From Candidatus Woesearchaeota archaeon (GTDB lineage Archaea; Nanobdellota; Nanobdellia; Woesearchaeales; GCA-2686295): a DNA stretch of 17,885 bases. Within the stretch, counting starts at the first letter, position 1, and the number at the start of each line of letters is the position of its first letter. This document shows, piece after piece, positions 6,080 through 12,765 of the stretch. The notes under the pieces were generated by a model. The model was not told where the DNA came from. It saw only the letters and a list, made by a program, of their open reading frames with translations, and ran no database searches. The position numbers were made by a program, and so were the translations under genes. The stretch lies in the NCBI GenBank assembly GCA_002686295.1, contig NZBB01000003.1, positions 2,520-20,404 of the forward strand, written 5' to 3'.

Positions 6080-6385
6080 ATGAAATTGTTGTTTGTCTGT
6101 AATCAAAATGAGAATAGAAGTAAAATTGCAGAAAAGATTTTTAAAAACAGATTTAAGAATAAACCTGCAGGTCTTTACAACGCAAAGCCAATCACTAAAA
6201 AAGAAATATCTTGTGCAGACACACTTATTGTTATAGAAAAAGCACAACGCAATGAAATAGCTAAAAGGTTTCCTAATCAATGCATGCTTAAACGAATTCT
6301 TTCCCTTGATATTCCTAATGTTCATCATTATAATCAACCAGAACTTATTGAAGTATTAAAATCGAAAGTTAACAATTTATTCTAG
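6080..6385 (+). CDS. low-molecular-weight protein tyrosine phosphatase-like protein, catalytic acid apparently lost
   Basis: A 101-residue protein of the small COG4551-type branch of low-molecular-weight phosphatases. MKLLFVCNQNENRSKIAEKIF carries the phosphate-binding loop CX5RS (C7 to R13), and ADTLIVIEKAQRNEIAKRF matches the family's central part. Relatives have a DIPD-type segment supplying the general acid; here it reads DIPNVHHYNQPEL, so Asn stands where Asp is expected. It may be a weak phosphatase or a binding protein. The frame is open from an ATG at 6062, but family members begin just before LFVC and the only TATA-like sequence (near 6048-6058) suits a leaderless start at 6080. It diverges from the AAA gene and converges on the coiled-coil gene. 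Confidence 0.75.
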   Translation: MKLLFVCNQNENRSKIAEKIFKNRFKNKPAGLYNAKPITKKEISCADTLIVIEKAQRNEIAKRFPNQCMLKRILSLDIPNVHHYNQPELIEVLKSKVNNLF

Positions 6386-6443
6386 CCAATCATCAAACTT
6401 TTTCTTTGCTTTTTTCTACCACTAAATACTTTTGTTTTAGACA

Positions 6444-7400
6444 TTATCTGCCAAGATTCTCCTTTATGGTTTCGTATTCTAATTCAAAACCATCCTGAAC
6501 TTTTCTGGCAATAGAACTATTATTGTCATATATGCACTGGTTTTCAACAGCATTTTGACTTCCAACAATTCTTATATCAGATATTGCTTCATAAACATCG
6601 TTTGCTTTCATAAGAACACCTGTTTTTAATCTCTCGCATTCTTCAATTGTTGAATAAGCACTTTCCATAGAGTTTAATATCTTTGCAGGAGCAACGCCTC
6701 TTTTCATCAAAACATTAAGTTCACTTATCTGCCCTTCCAAATCATAAGATGTCTGCATTAATCTTTGCAGGTCAAGCTCTTGGCTTGATAAAACACTTTT
6801 CAGACGATCATTCTTCTTGAAAGAAAGTACATAGTCTGCTTTCAAAGAGCTAATCTCATTCTTGTCAACGAACTGATCCAGATATGACTTTTGAAGTTCA
6901 CATTCCCGTTTTGTTCTATTAATATCATCAAGCTCTTCTTGTGAAAGCTCTTTTCTAATCCTTTTATATTCATCTTTTTTGTTTTTCAAAAGATGCTCTT
7001 TTCTATTAATCTTCACATCTATTGCGAGTTTTCTTTTTTCATCTTCTATAACATCATTATAACCCTTCTTTATCACTTCCTGAACAGTTCTGACATCTTC
7101 ATTTAACTCATTCTTTGCTTTTAACAGATAAGAGTTCTTTTTTCTAAGCTCTCTCTCAGGAGAACTGATTCTTAAACTATAAAGTGTTTTACTAATTATT
7201 TTCTGTAAGCCAGTTGTTTCTTTCAGATATTCATTCTTTGCTTTTTGCTCGGCATTGCTTACTTTCAGTTTTGCATCTTTTAATTGCTCGCTGGTTGTTT
7301 TGATTTTTGAGCCAGAAATTATTTCCTCTAGTTGTTTATCACTTAGATTAGATATCTCATCGGCTGTTTTTGTCGTGTTAGAAAATTTTAGTTCATTCAT
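6444..7400 (-). CDS. cytoplasmic coiled-coil protein of unknown function
   Basis: 318 residues, dominated by charged, Lys/Glu-rich helices. About residues 35-160 and 160-235 read as long coiled coils (for example EQLKDAKLKVSNAEQKAKNE and NRTKRECELQKSYLDQF), with a short Ala/Pro break at MKRGVAPAKIL (about 232-242) before a more mixed C-terminal helical region. No signal peptide, membrane helix or catalytic motif is seen. I do not recognise a family. The start overlaps the preceding gene's stop as ATGA (7397-7400) and has a strong AGGAGGTT ribosome site 7-14 bases upstream, so the two are translationally coupled. Coiled-coil proteins next to an AAA ATPase are often scaffolds, tethers or remodelling substrates, but no specific role can be assigned here. 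Confidence 0.8.
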   Translation of the reverse strand: MNELKFSNTTKTADEISNLSDKQLEEIISGSKIKTTSEQLKDAKLKVSNAEQKAKNEYLKETTGLQKIISKTLYSLRISSPERELRKKNSYLLKAKNELNEDVRTVQEVIKKGYNDVIEDEKRKLAIDVKINRKEHLLKNKKDEYKRIRKELSQEELDDINRTKRECELQKSYLDQFVDKNEISSLKADYVLSFKKNDRLKSVLSSQELDLQRLMQTSYDLEGQISELNVLMKRGVAPAKILNSMESAYSTIEECERLKTGVLMKANDVYEAISDIRIVGSQNAVENQCIYDNNSSIARKVQDGFELEYETIKENLGR

Positions 7401-7861
7401 TTTTCAACCTCCTTGTAATATTGAACTATTTCTTCAAGCATTTTCAAAGTTTGATTTGTCTCATTACTGGAAACTAATACATCAGTATTTTTTTTGTTCA
7501 TTCTTCTGTACAATTCCACTACTCCAACACTGTCTTTCTTTGTATATTTATTATCAAATCTTTCTTTCATTGTTTCAATCATAGTGTTGTTTTTTGGCAT
7601 CATGTCATACATTATTTCAACTCTTTTTCCAGTTTCATTGTTTACAAGATATGTCTCAATCAAACCTTTATTATTTGAAAACCATTGAACATCAACTATT
7701 GGTGGATTCTGAAAATAATCTTTTTCAATACTCTGTTTTCCTTCAAAAACATTATAATCTATCTTTCTTAGATCACTATGATAAAGATAAGTTATGAATA
7801 CAGCAGTTAATAATCCTGCTTTTGCAATAAGCCATTCTGCTTTGTTCAGATTGAATCTCAT
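7397..7861 (-). CDS. membrane-anchored protein of unknown function (154 aa)
   Basis: 154 residues with one N-terminal hydrophobic helix (about 10-27, WLIAKAGLLTAVFITYLY) preceded by a basic segment, and no cleavage site typical of a signal peptide. The remaining 125 residues are soluble and hydrophilic, with a possible beta-rich part (PIVDVQWFSNNKGLIETYLV, then GKRVEIMYDM) and a helical C-terminus (NETNQTLKMLEEIVQYYKEV). No family is recognised. It starts 6 bases after the stop of the 142-residue gene and overlaps the coiled-coil gene by 4 bases, so it is the middle gene of a three-gene operon. Topology is probably N-terminus inside, C-terminal domain outside, though the positive-inside signal is modest. 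Confidence 0.75.
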   Translation of the reverse strand: MRFNLNKAEWLIAKAGLLTAVFITYLYHSDLRKIDYNVFEGKQSIEKDYFQNPPIVDVQWFSNNKGLIETYLVNNETGKRVEIMYDMMPKNNTMIETMKERFDNKYTKKDSVGVVELYRRMNKKNTDVLVSSNETNQTLKMLEEIVQYYKEVEK

Positions 7862-7867
7862 TCTTCA

Positions 7868-8296
7868 TTAGTTTTCTTTTAATTGATAGTATAGCTCTTT
7901 GATTTTGTCTTCTATATTGTTTTTTGTGCTGTCATAAACTATTGAACTGAGAGATCCTAAGAATTTCAATTGTTCTTCGGAACTTAAGCTCTTGCTTATT
8001 TCAAGCAAAAGAAATCCTTTCTGTTCATTACAAAGACCTTTTGAGGCTTCATAAGAAGCTATCACCAACTTGTCCGAGTATAATGTTAAATCTTCCTCCT
8101 CCCTTAGTTCTTGAACAAATCTCAAGGATGCTTCTCCAGCATCAATTGTGCAGGCATCAACAACAGATTTTTTTATAGTATTATAAGACTCAAAAACCTT
8201 ATTATTCACATCCAGTCTATCGCCAACATACAACGCAGTTAAGCCGATAGAAGTATATATGATTGGTTTGTATTTCTTCAAAAAGTTTAGTTTCAT
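7868..8296 (-). CDS. membrane-anchored protein of unknown function (142 aa)
   Basis: 142 residues with a basic N-terminus (MKLNFLKKYK), a short hydrophobic helix (about 11-25, PIIYTSIGLTALYVG) and a soluble helical remainder containing two cysteines (DACTID and GLCNEQ). No cleavage motif or known family is seen. Architecture matches the next gene downstream: one N-terminal anchor plus a small domain. It is the first gene of the three-gene operon. A TATA-like CTTAAATA (8321-8328) lies about 28 bases before the ATG, predicting a leaderless mRNA, and a 7-base inverted repeat (8332-8355) sits just upstream of that TATA box, where a regulator could act. Confidence 0.75.
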   Translation of the reverse strand: MKLNFLKKYKPIIYTSIGLTALYVGDRLDVNNKVFESYNTIKKSVVDACTIDAGEASLRFVQELREEEDLTLYSDKLVIASYEASKGLCNEQKGFLLLEISKSLSSEEQLKFLGSLSSIVYDSTKNNIEDKIKELYYQLKEN

Positions 8297-8331
8297 AAAC
8301 TAAAGAATTTCATTACAGATTATTTAAGTGC

Positions 8332-8355
8332 TTGTAGTGGTGTTTACAACTACAA
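8332..8355. promoter_or_regulatory. inverted repeat next to the promoter of the anchored-protein operon
   Basis: TTGTAGT (8332-8338) and ACTACAA (8349-8355) form perfect 7-base arms around 10 bases. The element lies 3 bases upstream of the TATA box of the 142-residue gene and downstream of the 99-residue gene. It could be an operator for a dimeric regulator or a stem in the upstream transcript. No T-tract follows, so a terminator is less likely. Confidence 0.4.
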
Positions 8356-8401
8356 CTCTTTTAGAAGTAATTTATTTTTTTTTAGAATCTCAGAAATAAA
8401 A

Positions 8402-8701
8402 TTATTTAAAATATGTTTCTGTAATATCAATGTTCTTTACGACTTCATCTTGCAACGCTTTTCTGGCAGATTTATATTCAATTGAAAAATTCTTGAAGTA
8501 AATATTAAGAAAAGAATCATTTTTCTTTTTAATATATTCCTCTGCTTCAACCAAGTTCTCAGAATAATATTCTTTTGTATTCAAATATTTGTTTTTGGAA
8601 GAATCATTCTCATATTCAAGAACATATTTATCAGGGGTGTAGTATCCTATTTCTAACCCATTTAATTTTAAAGGACCAATTCCTGTTAATCTTCTCTTCA
8701 A
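8402..8701 (-). CDS. hypothetical protein (99 aa)
   Basis: 99 residues, soluble, rich in Lys, Tyr, Asn and Glu, with no signal peptide or membrane helix. The first part (about 5-40, GIGPLKLNGLEIGYYTPDKY) looks beta-rich, and the later part is helical and charged. No family is recognised. The frame has no ATG; the start is a TTG at 8701. A TATA element TTTAAA (8729-8734) about 30 bases upstream fits a nearly leaderless start there. It is separated from the anchored-protein operon by 105 bases containing that operon's own promoter. Confidence 0.6.
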   Translation of the reverse strand: MKRRLTGIGPLKLNGLEIGYYTPDKYVLEYENDSSKNKYLNTKEYYSENLVEAEEYIKKKNDSFLNIYFKNFSIEYKSARKALQDEVVKNIDITETYFK

Positions 8702-8757
8702 GGTTCTAAAAGGTACTTAATAGTAATATTTAAAGTTTTGGAAATTATTCATAATTA

Positions 8758-8910
8758 TTATGATGCTCTAGTTCTTCTTCTAGTAGTTTTTCTTGTAGAA
8801 CGTTTTATAACAGGTGGTTCTAATGGTGAATTATCAAAAACATTATTATTTAGAGTTATTGTTCTTGCAGGGTTTAGTTTAGATTGTTTTGCAATTGTTC
8901 CGCCAGACAT
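8758..8910 (-). CDS. small basic protein (50 aa), putative
   Basis: An ATG at 8910 opens a 50-residue frame that begins MSGGTIAKQSKLNPARTITL and ends in a strongly basic tail KRSTRKTTRRRTRAS. Codons (AGA, ACA, GCA, CCA/CCT) match neighbouring genes. The frame remains open upstream for 20 codons to a stop overlapping the end of the winged-helix gene, without another ATG, GTG or TTG. It lies 46 bases after that gene on the same strand. The tail suggests binding to nucleic acid or another polyanion (inference). The opposite strand has a 78-codon frame with a TTG start; it reads as an atypical hydrophobic peptide, and I judge it to be the shadow. Confidence 0.45.
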   Translation of the reverse strand: MSGGTIAKQSKLNPARTITLNNNVFDNSPLEPPVIKRSTRKTTRRRTRAS

Positions 8911-8956
8911 AAAAACTTCTTTTTGCTTCTCTAAAATATCTGTTGTTCTAATAATT

Positions 8957-9859
8957 TTATCTCTTTCCCTTTAAAATTTTCTTTTCTAACCTAACAATAA
9001 AAGTTCTTCCAAGCCTTTCTCTGGAAATTATTTTTTTACTCTCAAGATTAGCAATTATGGCAGACACTTTAGATTTTGAAAAATTAATTTTTTTAGCTAT
9101 TTGCTTTTGATTCATCTTTCCATCACTCTCAAGAATTTGCACAACCATTATTTCATCAGAATTTAAAACAGACTCAGGAATCTTATCAACAATAATTTTC
9201 TTTTCAGATATTTTTTTAGAAAAGAAAAACCCGAAAACTAATCCTATGAATAAAAAAATAATGCCCCATAAAATAGCAGATAACTCAGACAACTCATAAA
9301 GAAATTCTAAGAAAAAACTTTTCTCCTCTGATTGCTTAGAAAAAATAACTATGAATGCTTTAGGAAGATCTGGTCTAAGATAATCCCATACTAAATATAT
9401 ATTTTTTCCATCAGTAAAAATATCTGTGAATCCTGGCACAACAGAAGGTGCACCAATTTCAGTATCAAGATGATAGCTCATAGGCAATATAACACTATAA
9501 CTGAACTTTTCAACAATTCCAGGAAAAAGAAAAATTCTTTCAAATCTATCTTTATTATTTGTAATCTTTTCAATATTTTCATTCAACAAATAATCAATAG
9601 TTGAAAAGCATGGAACTTCACAATCTTTAAGATTAATAACAAAAGAATTATTCTCTACAATCCCTTTTGAGACTTTAACATTTGTTGCCGAATCAGGTAG
9701 TATGAAAGAATAAGTATTTTTTGTTATATTCTCAAACGTAAAAGTTATCTTTTCTAAAACTTTCTGTTCATTTATTATTTTATCCTGAACAGATATATCT
9801 AATGCATTAACTGAATTAATAAATACTAACAATAAACAAATAATTGATATTAATTTCAT
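8957..9859 (-). CDS. membrane-anchored winged-helix transcription regulator (COG2512-like)
   Basis: 300 residues. A signal peptide (1-19, ending VNA) is followed by an extracytoplasmic beta-rich domain (20-190) with two close cysteines (C80, C84), a transmembrane helix (194-213, ILWGIIFLFIGLVFGFFF) and a cytoplasmic winged helix (about 236-290). In the last, MNQKQIAKKINFSKSKVSAI is the helix-turn-helix and SRERLGRTFIVRL the wing. This order is that of archaeal predicted membrane-associated regulators (COG2512): an outside sensor coupled to a DNA-binding domain at the membrane. Its ATG overlaps the DUF429 stop (ATGA, 9856-9859), so it is the seventh gene of the eS27 operon. Ligand and target genes are unknown. 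Confidence 0.85.
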   Translation of the reverse strand: MKLISIICLLLVFINSVNALDISVQDKIINEQKVLEKITFTFENITKNTYSFILPDSATNVKVSKGIVENNSFVINLKDCEVPCFSTIDYLLNENIEKITNNKDRFERIFLFPGIVEKFSYSVILPMSYHLDTEIGAPSVVPGFTDIFTDGKNIYLVWDYLRPDLPKAFIVIFSKQSEEKSFFLEFLYELSELSAILWGIIFLFIGLVFGFFFSKKISEKKIIVDKIPESVLNSDEIMVVQILESDGKMNQKQIAKKINFSKSKVSAIIANLESKKIISRERLGRTFIVRLEKKILKGKR

Positions 9860-10416
9860 CTTCTAACCTTAGGAACAACTATTTGCCCTTCATCTTCAGA
9901 GCCAAGGAACTCTACTTTTGCATCCAAAAATAACCTTGCTGTGAAAGCAGCCGTTACAGCATCAAGTTCAACTTGTAAAAACTCTCTTTTAGGAAGTTTT
10001 AAACCATAAATTTTTAACAATCTTTTCATGTGAAGATAATTCTTCTCTCGCGGGATTTTCAACAAGTCACAAAATGCTCCTGCATGAACTTCTATAACAA
10101 GGAATCCTTTATTCTGAAAATGTTCTTTTAAAGAGATGCCTCTTAAAGTAAGTTTTTCCATGGATATTAATCCACGTGGAGCAGTAAATTTTATTTTTTT
10201 CTTGTCAAGTTCTGCTTCTGCTTTGCGCCAATTACCTTTTTCAGGGAATGAAAGAGGCGTAGCTATAGCAACGATGTCAGGAGCAAAAGATTCAACAGCA
10301 CCAATAATTTCTTCATCACTTTTCAAAGTTTTGATAACTTCAACCTCTTCGCTTAAAATGCAGAAACCAGTATTGCTTTGTTTGCTAACAGCAAGATTAA
10401 GACCTATTATTTTCAT
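9856..10416 (-). CDS. DUF429 family protein (RNase H-like fold), acidic residues altered
   Basis: 186 residues. MKIIGLNLAVSKQSNTGFCI, PDIVAIATPLSFPEKGNWR, PRGLISMEKLTLRG, ELDAVTAAFTARLFL and SEDEGQIVVPK align with the usual DUF429 segments (GIDLA, AIDAPLS, R-x-C/A-D/E, DA-x-x-A, G-x-I-x-x-P). The family is predicted to be nuclease-like. In this copy the first Asp (GID) is Asn7 and the IDAP Asp is Thr, while the late Asp of ELDAV remains. Loss of two proposed catalytic acids suggests reduced or absent nuclease activity. Its ATG comes one base after the DUF192 stop, and its stop overlaps the next start by four bases. Confidence 0.85.
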   Translation of the reverse strand: MKIIGLNLAVSKQSNTGFCILSEEVEVIKTLKSDEEIIGAVESFAPDIVAIATPLSFPEKGNWRKAEAELDKKKIKFTAPRGLISMEKLTLRGISLKEHFQNKGFLVIEVHAGAFCDLLKIPREKNYLHMKRLLKIYGLKLPKREFLQVELDAVTAAFTARLFLDAKVEFLGSEDEGQIVVPKVRR

Positions 10417-10417
10417 A

Positions 10418-10759
10418 TTAAAAACCTATTTTATCGCCAACAATTGTTTTTGTACGTTTAATAGTATTAACTGGTAATTCAACAACATATTTAACTTTTC
10501 TCTTTGAAAAATAGAATGTGAATGGCTTAAAGCAATTCTTTAATTCTACAACTATTTTCTTTTCATCAAGAAACAAAACATCAATAGAAAAGAAAACAAA
10601 GAACATATGCAAAGAAATTCTTTTACTCTTTCTGAAAGGAAATATTAATGCTTTATCAGTTTTTCTAGAAAACATCAAGCCACGAGCTTTTGCAAAGTCA
10701 GAATTACAAATTTCTTCTTTCTCAACCAACACTATTCCTTTAGAATAATTCTTTATCAT
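10418..10759 (-). CDS. DUF192 family protein
   Basis: 113 residues covering a complete DUF192 domain (COG1430). The hallmark segments are FAKARGLMFSRKTDKALIFPF, the His in ISLHMFFVFFSIDVLFLDE, IVVELKNCFKPF and VKYVVELPVNTIKRTKTIVGDKI. The family is a small beta-barrel of unknown biochemical role, common in archaea and bacteria. No signal peptide is present, unlike many bacterial members, so it should be cytoplasmic. Its start overlaps the PAC2 stop by one base (TGATG), and it ends one base before DUF429, so it is expressed as part of the eS27 operon. Confidence 0.9.
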   Translation of the reverse strand: MIKNYSKGIVLVEKEEICNSDFAKARGLMFSRKTDKALIFPFRKSKRISLHMFFVFFSIDVLFLDEKKIVVELKNCFKPFTFYFSKRKVKYVVELPVNTIKRTKTIVGDKIGF

Positions 10760-11526
10760 CAGCCAATATAATTTGTTTCCTTGTATTGTTTTAGCTGGTT
10801 TAAAGTTTTATGTTTTTTACTAGTCTCAGAATTCATCTCTTCATCAAGTTTTTTAATCTCTTTAGTTATATTTTTTGTGGATATCTTTAAAGAATATTTC
10901 TTGTTCAAAACGTTTATAATTTCTCTAGCACCTCTTATACCAATATACATTTGATGACCAAGAGTTTCAGCCAATATAGCTGCTGCATCTATTTTTTTAT
11001 TCTTACTAAGCCCAAGCAGTAATCCTGAAACACCTATGATCGGACCAACAATTCCATAAAGTTTTGTATCTACCTGAAATTTCTTGAAAGTGTTAACTAA
11101 TTGCTTGCTGTTACCAGTACAATAAACTCTTGGTTTTTCAGGAGCTTCATTTATACCTATTCCTCCAAGAGTTATTATCTCTTTACAACCATAACCATTC
11201 ACTAACTCAAGAACTTTATCAGTGAATTCATAAGATGATTGTTCTTCCATCGGTTGAACATCTCCTGTTAAGAATAAAAAGTCTTTCCCATCAAGTTTTT
11301 TGTGATAAAGCTCTATTTTAGGAAGTTCTATCAAACTATCTTCATTTACAAATACTGAGTTTGGAAGAGAATATGAGAAGAAATCAAGAACTTTTTTAGC
11401 CTTAAGCTCTTCAACAACAGTATCAACAACTATTTTTCCAACATTACCAATACCAGGCAATCCTTCAATAAGAATAGGTTCTGAGAGTTTCAAATCCTTT
11501 TTACCATAAATTTTCCAAGTAGTCAT
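10759..11526 (-). CDS. PAC2-family protein (proteasome assembly chaperone homologue, COG2047)
   Basis: 255 residues. PILIEGLPGIGNVGKIVVD is the defining PAC2 start. It is followed by FLFLTGDVQPMEEQSSYEF, EIITLGGIGINEAP, GIVGPIIGVSGLLLGLS and AAAILAETLGH, in the usual COG2047 order. Relatives include archaeal PbaA/PbaB and eukaryotic PAC2, which help assemble proteasome rings; direct evidence for this subfamily is thinner. The last 40 residues are a charged helical tail (SKKHKTLNQLKQYKETNYIG at the end). The ATG overlaps the Nop10 stop (ATGA, 11523-11526). The Nop10-PAC2 order is a conserved archaeal arrangement and supports both calls. Confidence 0.9.
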   Translation of the reverse strand: MTTWKIYGKKDLKLSEPILIEGLPGIGNVGKIVVDTVVEELKAKKVLDFFSYSLPNSVFVNEDSLIELPKIELYHKKLDGKDFLFLTGDVQPMEEQSSYEFTDKVLELVNGYGCKEIITLGGIGINEAPEKPRVYCTGNSKQLVNTFKKFQVDTKLYGIVGPIIGVSGLLLGLSKNKKIDAAAILAETLGHQMYIGIRGAREIINVLNKKYSLKISTKNITKEIKKLDEEMNSETSKKHKTLNQLKQYKETNYIG

Positions 11527-11669
11527 TTTCCATATTTAACTTTTCTTCTGTATTTTCCGTATTTATCTTCAGGGCTGAACTTTGGAGGTTTAGGATTCAC
11601 TCTTTTTTCCCCACAACCACAACTCTTTTTCAAACCATAACTATTACATACTTGACATTTGAGTATCAT
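11523..11669 (-). CDS. nop10: H/ACA RNA-protein complex component Nop10
   Basis: 48 residues read directly from the sequence. The zinc ribbon is formed by CQVC near the N-terminus and CGC after a short loop, followed by RVNPKPPKFSPEDKYGKYRR, the Nop10 signature that contacts the pseudouridine synthase Cbf5. Archaeal Nop10 works with Cbf5, Gar1 and L7Ae in RNA-guided pseudouridylation and has a zinc-binding N-terminus, as here. The start overlaps the aIF2-alpha stop (ATGA, 11666-11669), and the stop overlaps the PAC2 start. Length is slightly short but complete for archaeal Nop10. Confidence 0.95.
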   Translation of the reverse strand: MILKCQVCNSYGLKKSCGCGEKRVNPKPPKFSPEDKYGKYRRKVKYGK

Positions 11670-12448
11670 TTCTCATATCTTTCAAAAGAAGCTTCCCCTT
11701 TCTTTGAATTCATAAAATCAGTTGTTTCATCAACTGCTTTTTTCAATATATTCTCAGCTTCCTTATATTCTTTAGCAGTAATTCTAATGATATAATGTCC
11801 TCCCCCTTTATAGCTTATATCAACTTTTTCATCAACTTTTTCTGCTTTCTGAAGAGCAGTCTTAATAATTTTCAGTCCTTTTTCATCATAACTTGTAAGA
11901 GAAAACTCTCCTGATATCATAACTTCTTTTGGTTTTATTTTATCTTTAACAATCTTTGTGAGTTTTTCAGCTAATTTTTTTTCTAAACCAAGAGATTCGA
12001 GTTTAACATTATTCTCAACAACATCTTCAAAAGATAAATGAATCATTTCATATTCTTTAAATATAATCTCAGATACTTTTTTATAGATTTCTTTAAATGG
12101 TTTTTTAATATTTAAAGCCAATAATTCAATTATTTTCTCAGCTTTTTGCTCTTGTTTTATTTCACTATTTTTTCTTCTTCGTTGAGCATCATTAACCCTT
12201 CTAAGAGATAAATCTATATGTCCTCTTTGCTTGTCGACTTTAAGAGTTAAACAAACAACCTTTTTTCCTTCTTTTACATAATCCCTTATATTTCTGATTC
12301 TTCCAGGACTAACTTCTGAGATGTGAATCATTCCAGAAGAGTTTTTGTATTCATCCAAACTGCAAAAAACAGAGTGGTACTGAACTTTTGTAACTGTACA
12401 AAGAACTAATTCATTTTCTTCAGGTTCTCCGGTTTTACTAAAAAGCAT
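11666..12448 (-). CDS. translation initiation factor 2 subunit alpha (aIF2-alpha)
   Basis: 260 residues, full length. Residues 8-85 form an S1-type RNA-binding barrel: ELVLCTVTKVQYHSVFCSLD, then SGMIHISEVSPGRIRNIRDY, KKVVCLTLKVD and GHIDLSLRRV. This is followed by the helical middle domain (NDAQRRRKN to about 165) and the alpha-beta C-terminal domain that binds the gamma subunit (SGEFSLTSYDEKGLKIIKTA; YKGGGHYIIRITAKEYKEAE). The factor helps deliver initiator tRNA to the small ribosomal subunit. The ATG overlaps the eS27 stop by one base (TAATG), and GGAGGT near the end of eS27 is its ribosome site. The eS27-aIF2-alpha-Nop10 order is conserved in archaea. Confidence 0.97.
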   Translation of the reverse strand: MLFSKTGEPEENELVLCTVTKVQYHSVFCSLDEYKNSSGMIHISEVSPGRIRNIRDYVKEGKKVVCLTLKVDKQRGHIDLSLRRVNDAQRRRKNSEIKQEQKAEKIIELLALNIKKPFKEIYKKVSEIIFKEYEMIHLSFEDVVENNVKLESLGLEKKLAEKLTKIVKDKIKPKEVMISGEFSLTSYDEKGLKIIKTALQKAEKVDEKVDISYKGGGHYIIRITAKEYKEAENILKKAVDETTDFMNSKKGEASFERYEK

Positions 12449-12627
12449 TATTCAAGAACCTCCAATATTCTAGCTTTCACATCTGTTTTACCACCTGTTG
12501 GTTCCGCAAGTATCTTTCCACATACAAGACATTCAATTTTAGAAGCCGATTTCCCAAACACTGTTTGTTCGTTCTTGCATTTAGAGCATCTAAGCTTTAT
12601 AAATTTTGATTCTGGATTGTTTTTCAT
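12448..12627 (-). CDS. rps27e: 30S ribosomal protein eS27 (S27e)
   Basis: 59 residues read directly from the sequence. KLRCSKCKNEQTVFGKSA and IECLVCGKILAEPTGGK hold the zinc-binding pairs CSKC and CLVC and the EPTGGK end typical of archaeal S27e. Length is normal. A GGAGGTT ribosome site lies 6 bases upstream of the ATG (12634-12640) and a TTTATAAA box about 41 bases upstream, making this the first gene of the compact operon that runs to at least 8957. The preceding gene, eL42, is on the same strand 138 bases away and is its usual neighbour. Confidence 0.96.
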   Translation of the reverse strand: MKNNPESKFIKLRCSKCKNEQTVFGKSASKIECLVCGKILAEPTGGKTDVKARILEVLE

Positions 12628-12633
12628 AGTCTA

Positions 12634-12640
12634 AACCTCC
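12634..12640 (-). promoter_or_regulatory. Shine-Dalgarno of eS27
   Basis: GGAGGTT on the minus strand, 6 bases before the ATG. It fixes the start of eS27. Confidence 0.75.
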
Positions 12641-12664
12641 TCTTATTTGAGAATAACAAAACTA

Positions 12665-12672
12665 TTTATAAA
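12665..12672 (-). promoter_or_regulatory. TATA box of the eS27 operon
   Basis: TTTATAAA predicts transcription from about 12642 with a leader near 15 bases that contains the ribosome site. The remaining 12673-12765 is AT-rich with no gene seen, apart from the likely end of the eL42 transcript. Confidence 0.65.
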
Positions 12673-12765
12673 AGTTTTCAAAGAATGATATGAAATTTTT
12701 AATAAATCATATTTCATAGTAAATTATTGAAATTCAAAAGATTAAGATTTATTCTTTTGTTAGAA

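Noticed and set aside
5975..6337. 120-codon minus-strand frame opposite the phosphatase-like gene
   Set aside because: The plus-strand frame matches a known family with its CX5R motif; the minus frame shows no family features.
8738..8974. 78-codon plus-strand frame with TTG start
   Set aside because: It is the complement of the minus-strand 50-residue frame and the end of the winged-helix gene, lacks a ribosome site, and its hydrophobic composition follows from reading basic, AGA-rich codons backwards.
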